From Scatonaster sp045598705 (GTDB lineage: Bacteria > Bacillota > Clostridia > Saccharofermentanales > Saccharofermentanaceae): 64,000 nucleotides of DNA. Within the stretch, counting starts at the first letter, position 1; the number at the start of each line of letters is the position of its first letter. Both the position numbers and the translations under genes were made by a program. Location: the NCBI GenBank assembly GCA_045598705.1, contig JAZLMM010000046.1:39582-103581 (forward strand), given 5' to 3'. Under the pieces are notes generated by a model, which was not told where the DNA came from, ran no database searches, and saw only the letters and a list, made by a program, of their open reading frames with translations. Positions 16,808 through 25,329 of this stretch are shown piece after piece.

Positions 16808-17518
16808 ATGAAGAATAGAAAAGGCTTTACATTAGTTGAGATGGTGTGTGTCGTTGCGATTATTGTTTTCTTATCTGCTGTGGCATTGAAGAATGTTTCA
16901 GAGTATACGAAGCACGCAAGAGACTTGGACGCAAATGTCAAGGCGTTCTCAGCCAAGGCTCAGGAACAACAGGTTGTAGTAGATGGTTATCTGAATTTCA
17001 GTAGAGATTATGCGACTGCTGGAACAAGTAACACGAGCTTACATCCGAATGGCCCGAGTGCAAATCCTCAGCCACCGCCGCCACCAGCTGAAGTACCGAC
17101 TTTGCCTTCTGCAACGCCTTCAACAGAACCATCTGCAACACCTTCAACAGAACCGTCGACAACTCCGCCTACAACTCCTTCTGCTCCATCGGCTGGAGGC
17201 CCGAAGGTGAATGCAACGACTACGAAATCGATTGTAAAGCCAGGTAACGGCGTAGGTTCAGGTGTTCAATCCATTACAGATAATGCAGACGGATCAATTA
17301 CTGTTACATTGCTTTATAAAGATTGGAATAGTGGTGTTGTAAACATTAGGAAGAATCCAGATGGCAGTTATTATGTACTGCAGTCGAATGAAACGAATAT
17401 GTATTTTATCGCAGAAGTTTTCGATAATAACTATGGTTCGGATTATGCAGGCGGCTTCCAGTTGACGACAAGTCAGATCAACAAACTCGAATCAGTTTAT
17501 GGTTTGAAATTGGCCTGA
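16808..17518 (+). CDS. Type IV pilin-like protein with Pro/Thr-rich repeat linker
   Basis: 236 residues. The N-terminus MKNRKG-FTLVEM is a class III/type IV pilin signal: prepilin peptidase would cut after Gly6 and methylate Phe7; Glu11 is the conserved +5 Glu. The hydrophobic helix (7-~28) is followed by a short coil, then a Pro/Ser/Thr region (~75-135) with tandem PSATPSTE units, and a ~95-residue C-terminal domain (SITVTLLYKDWNSG, GGFQLTTSQINKLE). No prepilin peptidase, pilus ATPase or other pilin is in the window, so it may work with machinery encoded elsewhere. AGAAGGAGGG seven bases before ATG 16808 decides the start over the longer frame. Confidence 0.82.
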   Translation: MKNRKGFTLVEMVCVVAIIVFLSAVALKNVSEYTKHARDLDANVKAFSAKAQEQQVVVDGYLNFSRDYATAGTSNTSLHPNGPSANPQPPPPPAEVPTLPSATPSTEPSATPSTEPSTTPPTTPSAPSAGGPKVNATTTKSIVKPGNGVGSGVQSITDNADGSITVTLLYKDWNSGVVNIRKNPDGSYYVLQSNETNMYFIAEVFDNNYGSDYAGGFQLTTSQINKLESVYGLKLA

Positions 17519-17632
17519 TATCGTTCACATATCACACAAGCGAAGTGCCAGATGATTCATGAATGGTAACCGTGACAGATTGTTGACAGTTGAGAATTGA
17601 CATCTTTGGAAATCATAAGGTCACCTTTGAAG

Positions 17633-17672
17633 AGGACTGCCTCAAAGAAAAATTGAGGCGGTCCTTCCTTTT
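17633..17672 (+). terminator. Intrinsic terminator after pilin-like gene
   Basis: AGGACTGCCTCAA (17633-17645) pairs with TTGAGGCGGTCCT (17653-17665), with one T-G pair and a 7-nt loop, followed by TCCTTTTGTG. Farther on, a TATAAT at 17724-17729 is a candidate -10 for the CAP-domain gene. Confidence 0.8.
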
Positions 17673-17795
17673 GTGTTCATAAATCGGTAAAAAAACCGTG
17701 CGTTTTCATTCATAAGGTACTATTATAATATGTACTAGAGTTTTGGATGATCTTTCGAACGTGTCCATCTTGACTAGTGATTAGGGGGAGATTAC

Positions 17796-18887
17796 ATGAA
17801 GTTTCAACGTCTTGTTAAAATCATCACGAAGAACATGGCATTATTATCGATTATTCTTGCTTTCGTGTTAGGCGTTGTTGGCATGACCGGATTGCGTTCG
17901 AAGTTTTTTGACACTTCTAAATGGTTCATGAGTGAAGAAGAAGTACACGAGAAGTTTGGGGATGACGAAGATGAGAATGTTCAGAATGAACAGCGCCAGA
18001 CGGATGAGAATGGAAATTTGATTGCCCCAGAACAAGGTCATTCTGACAACACGAATGGTTCTGATCTTTCAGATGTATCGGGCAAGGCGAGCACAAGCGC
18101 TCCAGACGCTTCTATAGAATCGAAGAATTCGTCTGCATCTGCTTTGTTATCCGAAACAGAGAACACCATTCTATCGGGTACTACACAGACTTCTCAAGAT
18201 AGAGAAGCCGAGATTTCTACTGAGTTGACAGAGACGGATATGGAAATGACCAGTTCAACCAAGATTACGTCTGCCACAACGAAGGAACAGAAAAATACGA
18301 AAGCTTCTTCCGCTACGCGTGCGACCGAAACGGAGGCACCAACTGATACAACGACTACGACCGTTGCAACGACGGAGACGACAACGATCACTACAGCAGC
18401 CCCTGAGACCACCGCCATAACAACCGCAGAGCCTACGACCGCTGCAACGACAGAGGCGACCACAGTTGTTGAGACTACGACGAAAGCAACTACAAGCAAG
18501 TCTCTTGGCGATACGAGCGGTTCATATGATAATGATATGGCACGGCAAATTCTAGATCTAGTCAATGCGGAACGTGCAGCAAGTGGCCTCTCACCACTTT
18601 CCTGGAGTAATACACTTGCTTCAGACGCATCTATTCGTGCAACCGAACTGCCTATTAGTTGGTCACATACTCGTCCAGATGGATCTGTATGGTGGAAAGC
18701 CGGATCGCAGACGTCTCAGGGTGAGAATCTTGCGATGGGTCAGACCTCTCCAAGTCAGGCAGTCGGTGATTGGATGCAGTCTCAGACACATCGAGACAAC
18801 ATACTTGATGCCAATTACACGAGACTCGGCGTGGCTTGCTATTATTGTGGCGGAACCTATTACTGGGTACAGGAGTTTGGTTACTGA
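17796..18887 (+). CDS. Membrane-anchored CAP/SCP-domain protein
   Basis: 363 residues. One N-terminal membrane segment (about 13-33, NMALLSIILAFVLGVVGM) is followed by a long Ser/Thr-rich, low-complexity linker (~60-240, many TTT/ATT runs) and a C-terminal CAP domain (~245-363). CAP motifs visible are ILDLVNAERAASGLSPLSW, SHTRPDG, GENLAMG and SQTHRDNIL, with the cavity His residues in SHT and THRDN. Bacterial CAP proteins are extracellular and of mostly unknown function. GGGGGAG precedes ATG 17796. The linker would let the CAP domain cross the cell wall. The stop directly abuts the next start. Confidence 0.85.
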   Translation: MKFQRLVKIITKNMALLSIILAFVLGVVGMTGLRSKFFDTSKWFMSEEEVHEKFGDDEDENVQNEQRQTDENGNLIAPEQGHSDNTNGSDLSDVSGKASTSAPDASIESKNSSASALLSETENTILSGTTQTSQDREAEISTELTETDMEMTSSTKITSATTKEQKNTKASSATRATETEAPTDTTTTTVATTETTTITTAAPETTAITTAEPTTAATTEATTVVETTTKATTSKSLGDTSGSYDNDMARQILDLVNAERAASGLSPLSWSNTLASDASIRATELPISWSHTRPDGSVWWKAGSQTSQGENLAMGQTSPSQAVGDWMQSQTHRDNILDANYTRLGVACYYCGGTYYWVQEFGY

Positions 18888-19340
18888 TTGAACGAGCAGA
18901 AGCAAAAGAGAGATTCATTTGTTTTCCGTAATTGTGTGCGATGGCCGATTATCATTGCCATGATACTTGTTGTGGCATTGGGGATAGCTTATATTTTCAT
19001 TATTGATCCTAGTAAACCGAAATCACCAACGTTTCCCTGTGTTTTTCACATGTTGACTGGACTATATTGCCCTGGATGTGGCAATACCCGCGCACTTCAT
19101 GCCTTGGTACATGGGGAGATTAGCGAAGTATTTGGATATAATTTTCTTTTCCCTTTCTTAGTTATCATCCTCGCCTGGGGCTATCTTGTTGGTCTTACAA
19201 CTTTAATTTGGAAAAGACGTGTGATGTGGATGCCGAAACGGATACCGACATGGTGCCTGGTCCTATTCCTTATATTAGTTATTTTGTTTACTGTGCTTCG
19301 GAATAACCCGGCCTGGCCATTCTGTCTACTGGCACCCTAA
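18888..19340 (+). CDS. DUF2752 membrane protein
   Basis: 150 residues with three predicted membrane segments (~20-38, ~83-105, ~118-140). The DUF2752 hallmark CPGCGNTRA is at 61-69, between segments one and two, and probably lies at the membrane face. The function is unknown; the Cys pair could bind metal or be redox-active. The start is TTG 18888, right after the CAP-domain stop, with AGGAG at 18871-18875, 12 nt away, which is long; a GTG near 18936 is an alternative. The tight spacing suggests one operon with the CAP-domain gene. Confidence 0.8.
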   Translation: MNEQKQKRDSFVFRNCVRWPIIIAMILVVALGIAYIFIIDPSKPKSPTFPCVFHMLTGLYCPGCGNTRALHALVHGEISEVFGYNFLFPFLVIILAWGYLVGLTTLIWKRRVMWMPKRIPTWCLVLFLILVILFTVLRNNPAWPFCLLAP

Positions 19341-19425
19341 CGTGAAAAATTCTTGCGTTCCCCCATACATCGCATTATGATGAAATAGATTGAATATTAC
19401 GAATGGTATTGAGAAGGAGAAAGAA

Positions 19426-19974
19426 ATGGCAATTTGTAAGTTCTGTGGCGCAGAGTCCGGAGATACCAAGTTCTGTCAGAATTGTGGAGCGAAATTAGAA
19501 GTTGAACCCCAGTCGATTCAACCACAGGTTCAGCAACCTATCATTGAACAACCGATGCTACAACAGCAGCCGGATAATTCCTTTCATCCATACCAACCTA
19601 ACCATTACGCAGCGGGTTCGGCAACCGGACTTCTTACTGGCAATATCATTCTTGTCGTGTTTAGTTGCCTATTCTGCTGTTGCGTACTGGGCATTTCCGT
19701 TATCAGTTTGATTCTGGGTATCGTGGGGATTGTCTTCGCTTCGAAAGTGAAAATGAGTCAAAACGCCGAGGAAGAGGCACACAACCGTAGAGTCTCGCGA
19801 ATTTGTATGATTGTCGGTTATGCCTTATATGTTGTAATTATACTGTTCATCATTGTAGGAACAACGATTGTATATGGTAGTCTCGATGCGGCATTTGAAG
19901 CATTCCAATCTGCGTATGAATCGGTTTCTGAAGAACTTGAAGAATCTATCTTAATGATTTCGAGACTGTTGTAA
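19426..19974 (+). CDS. Zinc-ribbon membrane protein (DUF4190-like)
   Basis: 182 residues. An N-terminal zinc ribbon (Cys4, Cys7, Cys17, Cys20: CKFCGAE...CQNCGAK) is followed by a Gln/Pro-rich linker (~27-60) and two membrane segments (~70-105 and ~122-148) in the GIVSLILGIVGIVFA style of DUF4190 proteins. The tail has an acidic amphipathic helix. Function unknown; the cytoplasmic zinc ribbon may bind protein or nucleic acid. ATG 19426 with AAGGAG upstream is chosen over an earlier in-frame ATG-like codon at 19390. It is followed 15 nt later by a related gene. Confidence 0.75.
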   Translation: MAICKFCGAESGDTKFCQNCGAKLEVEPQSIQPQVQQPIIEQPMLQQQPDNSFHPYQPNHYAAGSATGLLTGNIILVVFSCLFCCCVLGISVISLILGIVGIVFASKVKMSQNAEEEAHNRRVSRICMIVGYALYVVIILFIIVGTTIVYGSLDAAFEAFQSAYESVSEELEESILMISRLL

Positions 19975-19989
19975 GGAGAACGGTTTGGC

Positions 19990-20451
19990 ATGAAGTGTGT
20001 GAAATGTAATACGGAGTTGCCAGAAGACGCAAGGTTCTGCACGGTGTGTGGTCAACCTATTGCGATGTATCCGCTTTACGTGCCAGCGCCGAATGCGCCA
20101 TGCCTGCCTGCCCAACCAGTGGAAGAGAGCGACTATTACCATTTTGATGCGATGGAGAAACCGGATTTCGAAGCGATACGCGGGATTTCTATCGTGCTGA
20201 TTGTTCTGTCCGTTCTGCTCATCTTTCCGATGCTTTTTCCGATGCCTCTAGCCATTGTTGCACTTGTAAAGGCTTGCGCAGGAATGGGGGAGAGCAATCC
20301 TTCTCGGGCGAAGGAAGACTTCAACACTTGTCGTGTGATGATCATTATTTCTGTGATTGCGTTCATCATCTTATTTGCCGGTCTATATGGATATGAGCTT
20401 TATTTAGAAATGAATACTGTTACGCGAGGTATTGGCTCGATCCTGAAGTGA
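19990..20451 (+). CDS. Second zinc-ribbon membrane protein
   Basis: 153 residues with the same plan as its upstream neighbour: zinc ribbon (Cys3, Cys6, Cys17, Cys20: CVKCNTE...CTVCGQP), Pro-rich linker, and two membrane segments (~65-92 and ~113-137). They are probably paralogues that diverged after duplication, as the sequences outside the ribbon differ. ATG 19990 has AAGGAGA at 19973-19979. Function unknown. The 173-nt gap after it holds a TATAAT (20585-20590), a likely -10 for the next gene. Confidence 0.72.
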   Translation: MKCVKCNTELPEDARFCTVCGQPIAMYPLYVPAPNAPCLPAQPVEESDYYHFDAMEKPDFEAIRGISIVLIVLSVLLIFPMLFPMPLAIVALVKACAGMGESNPSRAKEDFNTCRVMIIISVIAFIILFAGLYGYELYLEMNTVTRGIGSILK

Positions 20452-20624
20452 TGATGGGGACAATTCTCGGAACGATTTGCGTAAATCATAGAAATCAGTT
20501 CGAATACGCAAAAGAATTTGAAAATTCCTTGTCAATTTATTGTGAAAATATACAGGAAAGAATGAAAAAAGACAAAAAACGTTGTATAATTGTCTTACAA
20601 TTCGAGTTGTGAGGAGAGTTTGAG

Positions 20625-22784
20625 ATGAAGAAGTGTCCTGTATGTGGCGTAATGATGGGCGATAACGTGGCACGTTGCTTCATGTGTAAGTACGATTTTC
20701 AGAAGGCTGCACGTGAGGGTGAAGAAGTTGCACGTAAGGAAGCAAACGCAAACATTAAGAAAAATGAACAGGAAACAAGTGCACGCGTAGAACAGAAGCG
20801 TTCCGAAGAAGAGAAGATCATCGCGGAGATGAAGCAGAGAAACGCTCGGGAGATCGAGACGCTGAATTCTCAGTTGGAATCCGAGAAACTTCGTATTGAG
20901 ACGGAATACGTTGAGATTCGTAAGCGTGCTTTGGACGAGCGAAAGAGCTTGGAGAAAGAACTTGACGAGTTAAGAGAACAGGTCGAAATCGAGAAGAAAC
21001 GTTCGGCAGATGCCGGGGCAGAAGCGGAGAAGGTACGTGAACAGGCACGTAAAGAGATGGAAACTGAACGTAACCAGATGATTGCTGATGCCAAGAAGGA
21101 GCAGGAGAATATTCTTCTTGAGGCACATAAAGAGACCGAGAAACTCGCAGTACAGGTTCAGAAAGAATATAAAGACGCTATGGCTAGACGTCAGCAACTG
21201 CTGGATGAGGCACAGGCGGCTGAAGCAGCGACAAAGGAAGCTTTTGCCGCGCGTGACGAGGCAATTAAGAAGAAGGAAGAGATTGAGAAATCTTTGTCCG
21301 ATCTTCAGAATGACTATGAAGCTGCACGTAAGAAGTTAGAAGCAGAAGCTGACGAGACTTCTCGAGCCAAGATTAAGGAAGGCGAGGATGCCAAGGCTGC
21401 TGCCCTTGCAGAAGCACAACAGATTCTTGCTGAGATTGAACAGACCAAGAAACAAGCGAATACAGAGTTTGAAAGTTATGTTGCAGAAGCTAAGCGTGCA
21501 ATTGAAGAAGCCAATAAAGCACAAGAGATGAATCAGAAGATTACGGAGGAGAATGCCCGTATTCAGAAAGAATTGGATGAGACGACGAAGTCCTATGAGT
21601 CTATTGTGCAAGCGAAAGATAGCCTAGAGGCAGAAGTTGCCAAACTGAAGGAAGAGGCAGAGACCGAAAAGGCTCGAATCTTGAAAGAGGCTGAAGATGA
21701 GCGTGCACGTATTACATCGGAGACACAGGCTGAGTATGAGCGTGTGACGAAAGAGACCGAAGCAAAGCGTGAGCGTATTACAAAAGAGACTGAAGCAGAA
21801 CGTGATCGAATCACGAAAGAAGCGGAAGAGACTCGTGCCCGTATTGCCAAAGAGACCGAAGACGCACGTGCAAAGACCTTGAAAGAGACGGAAGATGAGC
21901 GTATTCGTGTAACTACTGAAGCGAAACAGGAACTTGAGCGTTCTCAACAGGAGAAGGCTCGCTTGGACGCAGAAGCAGCCCAGGTGTTGCAATTGGCCCA
22001 ACAGCAGAAGCAACAAATGGAAGCCGAAGCCAAGCAGAAGATCGATGCGGCCAACAAGGCGATTTCTGATGCACAGCATGAGAAAGATCGCTTACAGGCA
22101 GAGGCGAAGGCCGGTTGTGAAGTAATTGCTAATCAGAAGAGTGCGCTTGAAGCGGATATTGCTCGCATGACCAAGGAGCAGAATGAGGCCAAGAATGGTT
22201 TCACATCACAAATTGCAGCTTTGCAGAATGAGCTGGCTACAGCGAAGACCATTATCGCGGATTCGAAGAATGCGAAGAAATTGGCCGAAATTGAAGCACA
22301 GGAACTTCTGCTGAAAGCAGAGAAGCGTGCGATTTCACTCAAAGAAGCTGCGCTTTCCGTGAGCGAGAAAGGTAAGCTGCAAGATGAACTGAAGAAGAAG
22401 GAGAGTGAGCTGGCAGAAATGGCGAAGTCGAAAGAAGAATTAGAGAAGCAGTTGGATGAGACACAGAAGGCCATCAAGAAACTGCAGGATCAGGTCAATA
22501 ACATGCCGGCTGGCGGTGGTGTGATGGCAATCGCAGATGGTAAGAAAGAGTATTCTGTCATTCTGATTCCACATCGTTCCAATGGTGAAGTGAATTCGGA
22601 GCGAATGGCTGAAGTACTTGCCAAGAAGGCAGCAGATGGCTGGAGACTCCATAGCATCATCAACGATGAGGGTGGCAAATTGCAGGCTTCCTTGGGCGGT
22701 AATGATGGTATTTCTCTGAATGCGGGTTCTTCAACGACTAAAGAAGATCGCGTGCTCATGATTTTCGAAAGAAGTATCGAGTGA
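20625..22784 (+). CDS. Zinc-ribbon, long coiled-coil protein with DUF4177 C-terminus
   Basis: 719 residues. An N-terminal zinc ribbon (Cys4, Cys7, Cys18, Cys21) is followed by ~590 residues of almost unbroken coiled coil rich in Glu, Lys, Ala and Arg. Within it (~345-430) are tandem ~11-residue units of the KETEAERDRIT type. After a Gly-rich break (NMPAGGGVM), the last ~90 residues match DUF4177 (KEYSVILIPH, KKAADGWRLHSI, RVLMIFER). There is no membrane segment, so it should be cytoplasmic and filament-like. The same zinc-ribbon start as the two genes before it suggests a shared partner or anchoring site. Function unknown. Confidence 0.8.
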   Translation: MKKCPVCGVMMGDNVARCFMCKYDFQKAAREGEEVARKEANANIKKNEQETSARVEQKRSEEEKIIAEMKQRNAREIETLNSQLESEKLRIETEYVEIRKRALDERKSLEKELDELREQVEIEKKRSADAGAEAEKVREQARKEMETERNQMIADAKKEQENILLEAHKETEKLAVQVQKEYKDAMARRQQLLDEAQAAEAATKEAFAARDEAIKKKEEIEKSLSDLQNDYEAARKKLEAEADETSRAKIKEGEDAKAAALAEAQQILAEIEQTKKQANTEFESYVAEAKRAIEEANKAQEMNQKITEENARIQKELDETTKSYESIVQAKDSLEAEVAKLKEEAETEKARILKEAEDERARITSETQAEYERVTKETEAKRERITKETEAERDRITKEAEETRARIAKETEDARAKTLKETEDERIRVTTEAKQELERSQQEKARLDAEAAQVLQLAQQQKQQMEAEAKQKIDAANKAISDAQHEKDRLQAEAKAGCEVIANQKSALEADIARMTKEQNEAKNGFTSQIAALQNELATAKTIIADSKNAKKLAEIEAQELLLKAEKRAISLKEAALSVSEKGKLQDELKKKESELAEMAKSKEELEKQLDETQKAIKKLQDQVNNMPAGGGVMAIADGKKEYSVILIPHRSNGEVNSERMAEVLAKKAADGWRLHSIINDEGGKLQASLGGNDGISLNAGSSTTKEDRVLMIFERSIE

Positions 22785-22853
22785 TTGAGTAGCTGCGAAA
22801 TCGCATGTGCGTATCAAGCTGATACACGTGTGAAGTGACAAACTAGACAAGAT

Positions 22854-22894
22854 TCACCCCTTGTGTGACAAAGGTCACCAAGGGGTGATTTTTT
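22854..22894 (+). terminator. Intrinsic terminator
   Basis: TCACCCCTTG (22854-22863) pairs perfectly with CAAGGGGTGA (22879-22888) and is followed by TTTTTT. It ends the zinc-ribbon/coiled-coil transcription unit. A smaller hairpin (GTATCA/TGATAC) is at 22811-22825. The rest of the gap to 23053 holds a TATAAT (23013-23018), the likely -10 of the EF-G gene. Confidence 0.88.
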
Positions 22895-23053
22895 GCAAGA
22901 TTATTTGATTTACGGATGTTTTTGCCTTTTTGTGTGTTGAAATGCCGTTAAACGTCACAAAAATAATTTGACGATGTACAAAGTTTTTGTAGAAAATGAT
23001 TATATTATCGGTTATAATATTCACATTGAAGTTTGAATTAGGAGGACGAATAC

Positions 23054-25138
23054 ATGACCAATTATTCGGCAGACAAGATCCGTAATATCGCGTTATTGGG
23101 ACACGGCGGATCTGGCAAAACAGCACTGGCAGAAGCAATGCTCTTCTGCTCTAAAGCAATCGATCGTCTGGGTCGTGGGGTAGATGGTAACACTACGCTG
23201 GATTTTGACCCAGAAGAAGTGAAACGCCAGATTTCTATCAACACATCCGTAGCGGCATGTGAATGGAAGAACACGAAGATGAACATCATCGACACACCTG
23301 GTGATTTCGATTTTCTCGGCGAGACCATGGCAGGTATTCGTGTAGCAGGTAGTGCAATCGTAGTGATCAGTGCCAAGGGCGGTACGTCCGTTGGATCTGA
23401 GAAGGCCATCCGCCTTCTGAATAAGAGAAAAGTTCCGTTCATGTTCTTCTTGAACCGCATGGACGAACCGAATGCTGACTTCGAGGGCGTTATCTCTCGT
23501 ATGATGGCTCGTTATGGACGTGGCGTGATTCCGCTTTCTTTCCCGATTATGACCGGCGATAAGATGACAGGTATCGTTGACGTCATGAATAAACGTGCAT
23601 TTACACTCGATGAGAAGACTGGTGCCCAGACAGAGATCCCGCTTCCAGCGGAATTTGAAGATCGTGTCAATGAACTTCAGGACAAGGTAAATGAAGTCGT
23701 TGCAGAGAGCGACGAAGAACTGATGGAGAAGTATTTCGCAGGTGAGCCTTTCACCGAAGACGAATTCCGTCGAGGCGTTCATGCTGGATTTGCAGATGGC
23801 GTGCTACACCCAATCTATTGTGGCTCGGCTTTCAAGAATTGGGGCGTAGAGTTCCTGATGAACTGTATCTCTAAGGATACACCGCCGGCCTCTACGAAGC
23901 CGCCGCAAGAAGGTGTAACACCGGATGGTGAGAAGTTGACTATCGTCTGTAAGGAAGAAGACCCGCTCGCAGCATTTATCTTCAAGACCATTGCTGACCC
24001 GTTTGTAGGTCGTATCTCCCTGTTCCGTGTATATGCGGGTGTAATGAAGAGTAATGCAACGGTTTACAACGCAGTCAAAGAGAAGGACGAGCGCTTGGGC
24101 GGTCTGTTCTACATGGTAGGTAAGAAGCAGATTCCGACCGATCAGGTTGTAGCCGGTGATATCGGTGCGGTTGCAAAACTCGTAATCTCCCAGACCAACG
24201 ATACACTTTGCGATAAGTCTCGTATCGTGACATTGACCAAGATTAACTTCCCGACACCATGCTTGTCGATGGGTATCGTTCCGAAGGCACGTGGTGAAGA
24301 AGATAAGATCATGGCTGGTCTGAATAAACTGAAGGATGAGGACCCGGTATTTACGGTCACCAATAATGCAGAGACCAAGCAGATGGTCATCTCCGGACTT
24401 GGTGAACAGGAGATTTCTGTACTGAAGAGTAAGCTGAAGACCAAGTTCAATGTAGATGCAGATCTCGAAGAACCCCGTGTTCCATATCGTGAAGCCATCC
24501 GTAAGAAGGTTAAGGTACAGGGTAAGCATAAGAAGCAATCCGGCGGTCACGGTCAGTATGGTGATGTATGGATCGAGTTCGAGCCGAATCCGGAATCAGA
24601 AGAACTGGTATTTGCCGAGAATGTATTCGGTGGTGCAGTGCCGAGAAACTTCTTCCCGGCAGTTGAGAAGGGACTTCAGGATGCAGTCAAGAAGGGTACA
24701 TTGGGCGGCTATCCGGTTGTAAACCTCAAGGCTACATTGGTCGACGGTTCTTACCACGACGTAGACTCTTCAGAAATGGCATTTAAGATTGCTGCGAACT
24801 TGGCTTTCAAGGCTGGTATGGCAGCAGGTAACCCAGTTCTTCTCGAACCAATTAGTGCAGTATCTGTTCACGTTCCGGAAGACAAGCAGGGTGATATCAT
24901 GGGCGACATGAATAAGCGTCGTGGCCGTATCATGGGTATTGACAGCGATGAGACAGGTTCTGTCATCAACTGCGAGGTGCCGACTTCTGAGATGGCTACT
25001 TATGCAACTGATCTCAAGTCCATGACACAGGGCCGTGGGTGGTACACCATTGAGCACGCTCGTTACGAACAGGCTCCTGGCGATGTACAGGCGAAGGTGA
25101 TCGAAGCGAGAAAGGCTTTCCTAGAGGAAGAAGAGTAA
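23054..25138 (+). CDS. Elongation factor G paralogue (EF-G2-like translational GTPase)
   Basis: 694 residues, full EF-G length with GTPase, domain II and domains III-V. GTPase motifs are P-loop GHGGSGKTA (in place of AHIDAGKTT of main EF-G), DTPGDFDF and NRMD. The C-terminal translocase domains are clear (KHKKQSGGHGQYGDV, HDVDSSEMAFKIAA, RRGRIMGID). The altered P-loop and the lack of rpsL/rpsG/tuf neighbours suggest the second, stand-alone EF-G type common in Clostridia rather than the str-operon copy. It may act in ribosome recycling or under special conditions, by analogy. AGGAGG precedes ATG 23054. It is a single-gene unit flanked by terminators. Confidence 0.88.
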   Translation: MTNYSADKIRNIALLGHGGSGKTALAEAMLFCSKAIDRLGRGVDGNTTLDFDPEEVKRQISINTSVAACEWKNTKMNIIDTPGDFDFLGETMAGIRVAGSAIVVISAKGGTSVGSEKAIRLLNKRKVPFMFFLNRMDEPNADFEGVISRMMARYGRGVIPLSFPIMTGDKMTGIVDVMNKRAFTLDEKTGAQTEIPLPAEFEDRVNELQDKVNEVVAESDEELMEKYFAGEPFTEDEFRRGVHAGFADGVLHPIYCGSAFKNWGVEFLMNCISKDTPPASTKPPQEGVTPDGEKLTIVCKEEDPLAAFIFKTIADPFVGRISLFRVYAGVMKSNATVYNAVKEKDERLGGLFYMVGKKQIPTDQVVAGDIGAVAKLVISQTNDTLCDKSRIVTLTKINFPTPCLSMGIVPKARGEEDKIMAGLNKLKDEDPVFTVTNNAETKQMVISGLGEQEISVLKSKLKTKFNVDADLEEPRVPYREAIRKKVKVQGKHKKQSGGHGQYGDVWIEFEPNPESEELVFAENVFGGAVPRNFFPAVEKGLQDAVKKGTLGGYPVVNLKATLVDGSYHDVDSSEMAFKIAANLAFKAGMAAGNPVLLEPISAVSVHVPEDKQGDIMGDMNKRRGRIMGIDSDETGSVINCEVPTSEMATYATDLKSMTQGRGWYTIEHARYEQAPGDVQAKVIEARKAFLEEEE

Positions 25139-25176
25139 TCGCTTATCACATCAAACAAGTGAAGGTAGTGATATGG

Positions 25177-25215
25177 AAGACTGGCTTGAAAGATTGTTCA
25201 AGCCAGTCTTTCCCT
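25177..25215 (+). terminator. Intrinsic terminator after EF-G paralogue
   Basis: AAGACTGGCTTGAA (25177-25190) pairs perfectly with TTCAAGCCAGTCTT (25197-25210) around a 6-nt loop, followed by TCCCTCTTTC. Past it, an extended -10 (TGGTATAAA, 25286-25294) probably drives hprK. Confidence 0.85.
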
Positions 25216-25329
25216 CTTTCTTCTCAAAAAGAATTCTGAAAATACTGATTTTGAACGACATGCGCGGTGTGCAAAGCAAGAGTTTTGGTATAAAATAGGG
25301 AGTAGATTTATTTAGATGGAGGAGCGCCC

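Noticed and set aside
17100..17200. CRISPR-like or satellite repeat in the pilin linker
   Set aside because: The repeats are in frame, short and encode PSATPSTE units, so they are coding low-complexity.
21593..22079. Long - strand frames under the coiled-coil gene
   Set aside because: Ser/Phe/Leu-rich shadows produced by the Glu/Lys-rich repeats on the + strand.
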